The position numbers and the translations under genes are program-made. The notes under the pieces are model-generated. The model saw only the letters and a program-made list of their open reading frames with translations, was not told the DNA's origin and did no database searches. DNA of 24,092 bases from Gemmatimonadota bacterium. GTDB lineage: Bacteria; 4572-55; J002. The stretch spans positions 1 to 24,092 of the forward strand of contig RFFQ01000047.1 in NCBI GenBank assembly GCA_003697105.1. The letters are read 5' to 3'. Of the stretch, positions 22,839 to 24,092 are shown one piece after another (position 1 is the first letter of the stretch; each line of letters begins with the position of its first letter).

Positions 22839-23575
22839 TGGATCGACGAAATTTTTTAGGAAAGTTTACCGCCAGTGTCATTGCGTCTGGCGGTATTATC
22901 GGATGGTTGTTAAGCGGCTCTAAAGCCAAAGCCGCAACGCCGGAAGGATACAACCCCCAAGACCATTACTACGGAATGGGAATCAATATTGACCAGTGCA
23001 TCGGCTGTGGGCAGTGCATGGAAGCCTGTCGCACAGAAAATCATGTACCGACTGATTTCTTCTGCCGAACATGGGTGGAACGGTACACCTTCAAAACCGA
23101 TGGGGAAGTGCTGGTAGAGAACATCGCCCATAATCCCGAAGCGATCACCGAAAAAGATATTTTACGGAGTTTTTTCGTCCCCAAATTGTGTAATCAGTGT
23201 GAAAACGCTCCCTGTGTTCAGGTTTGCCCCGTAGAAGCCACTTTTAAAACAGAAGATGGCGTCATCCTTGTGGATGAAAATCGCTGCATCGGCTGCCGTT
23301 ATTGCGTCCAAGCGTGCCCATACGGTGCCCGTTATATTCATCCGGAGAAACATGTCGCTGATAAATGTACGTTCTGCTACCATCGGATAACAAAAGGGTT
23401 ATTGCCCGCTTGTGTGGAAGTTTGCCCCACCCAAGCCCGTGTCTTTGGTGATATGAAAAAAGGTGCAAGTCCATTGGCTCGGTTACGCCGGATGTTTAAA
23501 ACCCACGTGCTAAAACCGGGTTTGAATACACAACCCAAAGTTTTTTACGCCAATCTTGATGGAGAAGTCAGATGA
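22838..23575 (+). CDS. Tat-exported four-cluster [4Fe-4S] ferredoxin subunit (NrfC/TtrB-like)
   Basis: A 245-residue protein starting at ATG 22838, directly behind GGAGGTGA; the open frame reaches to 22796 but that would overlap the cytochrome. The N-terminus MDRRNFLGKF, followed by a hydrophobic stretch and AKA, is a twin-arginine signal, so the protein is periplasmic. Four cluster motifs are intact: CIGCGQCMEACR, CNQCENAPCVQVCPV, CIGCRYCVQACP, and CTFCYHR...PACVEVCPT. Proteins of this family relay electrons between a cytochrome or catalytic subunit and a NrfD membrane partner. It overlaps the next gene by 4 nt (ATGA). Confidence 0.93.
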   Translation: MDRRNFLGKFTASVIASGGIIGWLLSGSKAKAATPEGYNPQDHYYGMGINIDQCIGCGQCMEACRTENHVPTDFFCRTWVERYTFKTDGEVLVENIAHNPEAITEKDILRSFFVPKLCNQCENAPCVQVCPVEATFKTEDGVILVDENRCIGCRYCVQACPYGARYIHPEKHVADKCTFCYHRITKGLLPACVEVCPTQARVFGDMKKGASPLARLRRMFKTHVLKPGLNTQPKVFYANLDGEVR

Positions 23576-24092
23576 ATCCAGCCCATACCGAAAAATTTGC
23601 CGAATTATTGAAGCAAGTCTCAGGGTATATCTATCCCAACGAGATTGAAATCTACTGGTCAGTTTTGATCGTGGTTTACCCCTTTGTCACAGGGCTTGTT
23701 GCCGGCGCATTCATCTTAGCCTCGTTAGTGAAAGTGTTTAACATTAAAGAAGTTCAACCCACGTATCGCCTCTCCTTACTGACCGCTCTGGCATTTTTAC
23801 TGGTTGCCCCCTTACCGTTACTCATGCATTTGGGGCATCCGAGCCGGTTTTACGAAATTCTGCTAACCCCCAACCCCACATCTGCCATGGCAATGTTTGG
23901 CTTTGTTTACGCCTGGTATTTAATGGTCGTCCTACTCTTGGAAATCTGGTTCGTGTACCGTAAAGATATGGTCCGGTGGGCGGAAACCGCCAAATTCCCG
24001 CTCAATTGGGTTTACCGCGTGCTGACACTATTCTCCAAAGATACCTCGGAGAGCACCCTTGCCTTTGATCAAAAAGCCGTAAAAGTTATCAC
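23572..24092 (+). CDS. NrfD/PsrC-like membrane subunit, N-terminal part (truncated by window edge)
   Basis: The first 173 codons of a polytopic membrane protein, running off the right edge. Transmembrane segments are visible at about residues 30-60 (VLIVVYPFVTGLVAGAFILA), 74-95 (LLTALAFLLVAPLPLLMHLG) and 115-140 (MAMFGFVYAWYLMVVLLLEIWF). The stretch LGHPSRFYEILLTPNPTSAM is the family hallmark near the quinone site in NrfD/PsrC/ActC proteins. It is coupled by an ATGA overlap to the Tat ferredoxin and should anchor it and exchange electrons with quinone. It is a different lineage from the HybB-like protein at 10205. Confidence 0.92.
   Translation, partial: MNPAHTEKFAELLKQVSGYIYPNEIEIYWSVLIVVYPFVTGLVAGAFILASLVKVFNIKEVQPTYRLSLLTALAFLLVAPLPLLMHLGHPSRFYEILLTPNPTSAMAMFGFVYAWYLMVVLLLEIWFVYRKDMVRWAETAKFPLNWVYRVLTLFSKDTSESTLAFDQKAVKVI

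Overview
The window comes from a Gram-negative bacterium with an elaborate periplasmic electron-transfer system. The evidence is lipoproteins with lipoboxes, a signal-peptide beta-barrel protein, many c-type cytochromes and a Tat-exported iron-sulfur protein. Base composition is moderate. The order ruvX / sugar-nucleotide reductase / cdsA / tpiA / secG beside multiheme clusters would suit an uncultured FCB-group-like lineage (Calditrichota, KSB1 or similar), but that placement is only inference. UGA acts as a normal stop in several recognisable genes (for example ruvX and the first ferredoxin gene), so the genetic code is standard.

Region 1 (1-5000) is housekeeping: the 3' end of a GerW/YtfJ-family gene with a terminator, then a tight + strand run of ruvX, an RmlD-like reductase, cdsA, an unrecognised 100-residue protein, tpiA and secG, closed by a terminator. 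A voltage-gated K+ channel with an added zinc ribbon follows, and ends in a bidirectional terminator that it shares with a convergent tetraheme cytochrome gene.

Region 2 (5042-11749) opens with two divergent promoters that have identical -35 and -10 hexamers. The + strand operon encodes a heme-binding sensor kinase, two response regulators that each carry a GcvH-like (lipoyl-fold) domain in place of a DNA-binding domain, a four-cluster ferredoxin without a signal peptide, and a NrfD/HybB-type membrane protein fused to a triheme c7-like domain.

Region 3 (11750-19290) starts with a promoter and a roughly 200-nt structured leader. It leads into an 11-heme lipoprotein gene interrupted by one in-frame UGA, with a SECIS-like hairpin directly downstream: a candidate selenoprotein. 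Next come a tandem-rhodanese lipoprotein, an outer-membrane beta-barrel, an 11-heme periplasmic cytochrome and a 19-heme cytochrome fused to a b-type membrane domain. Together these could form a route from the quinone pool through the periplasm to or across the outer membrane.

Region 4 (19290-19860) is a scar: the truncated start of another cytochrome gene, a decayed transposase C-terminus on the - strand, and an 11-codon ORF followed by a strong terminator. Region 5 (19868-24092) encodes an 18-heme NapC/NirT-anchored cytochrome, an intergenic perfect 14-bp inverted repeat, an octaheme anchored cytochrome, a Tat-exported four-cluster ferredoxin and the start of a second NrfD protein.

By my count the intact genes carry 76 heme c attachment motifs in about 19 kb, including CX3CH and CX4CH variants. 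The likely theme is anaerobic respiration with two quinone-linked FeS/NrfD modules, one facing the cytoplasm and one the periplasm, under redox- or ligand-sensing heme kinase control. The terminal electron acceptor cannot be read from the sequence.
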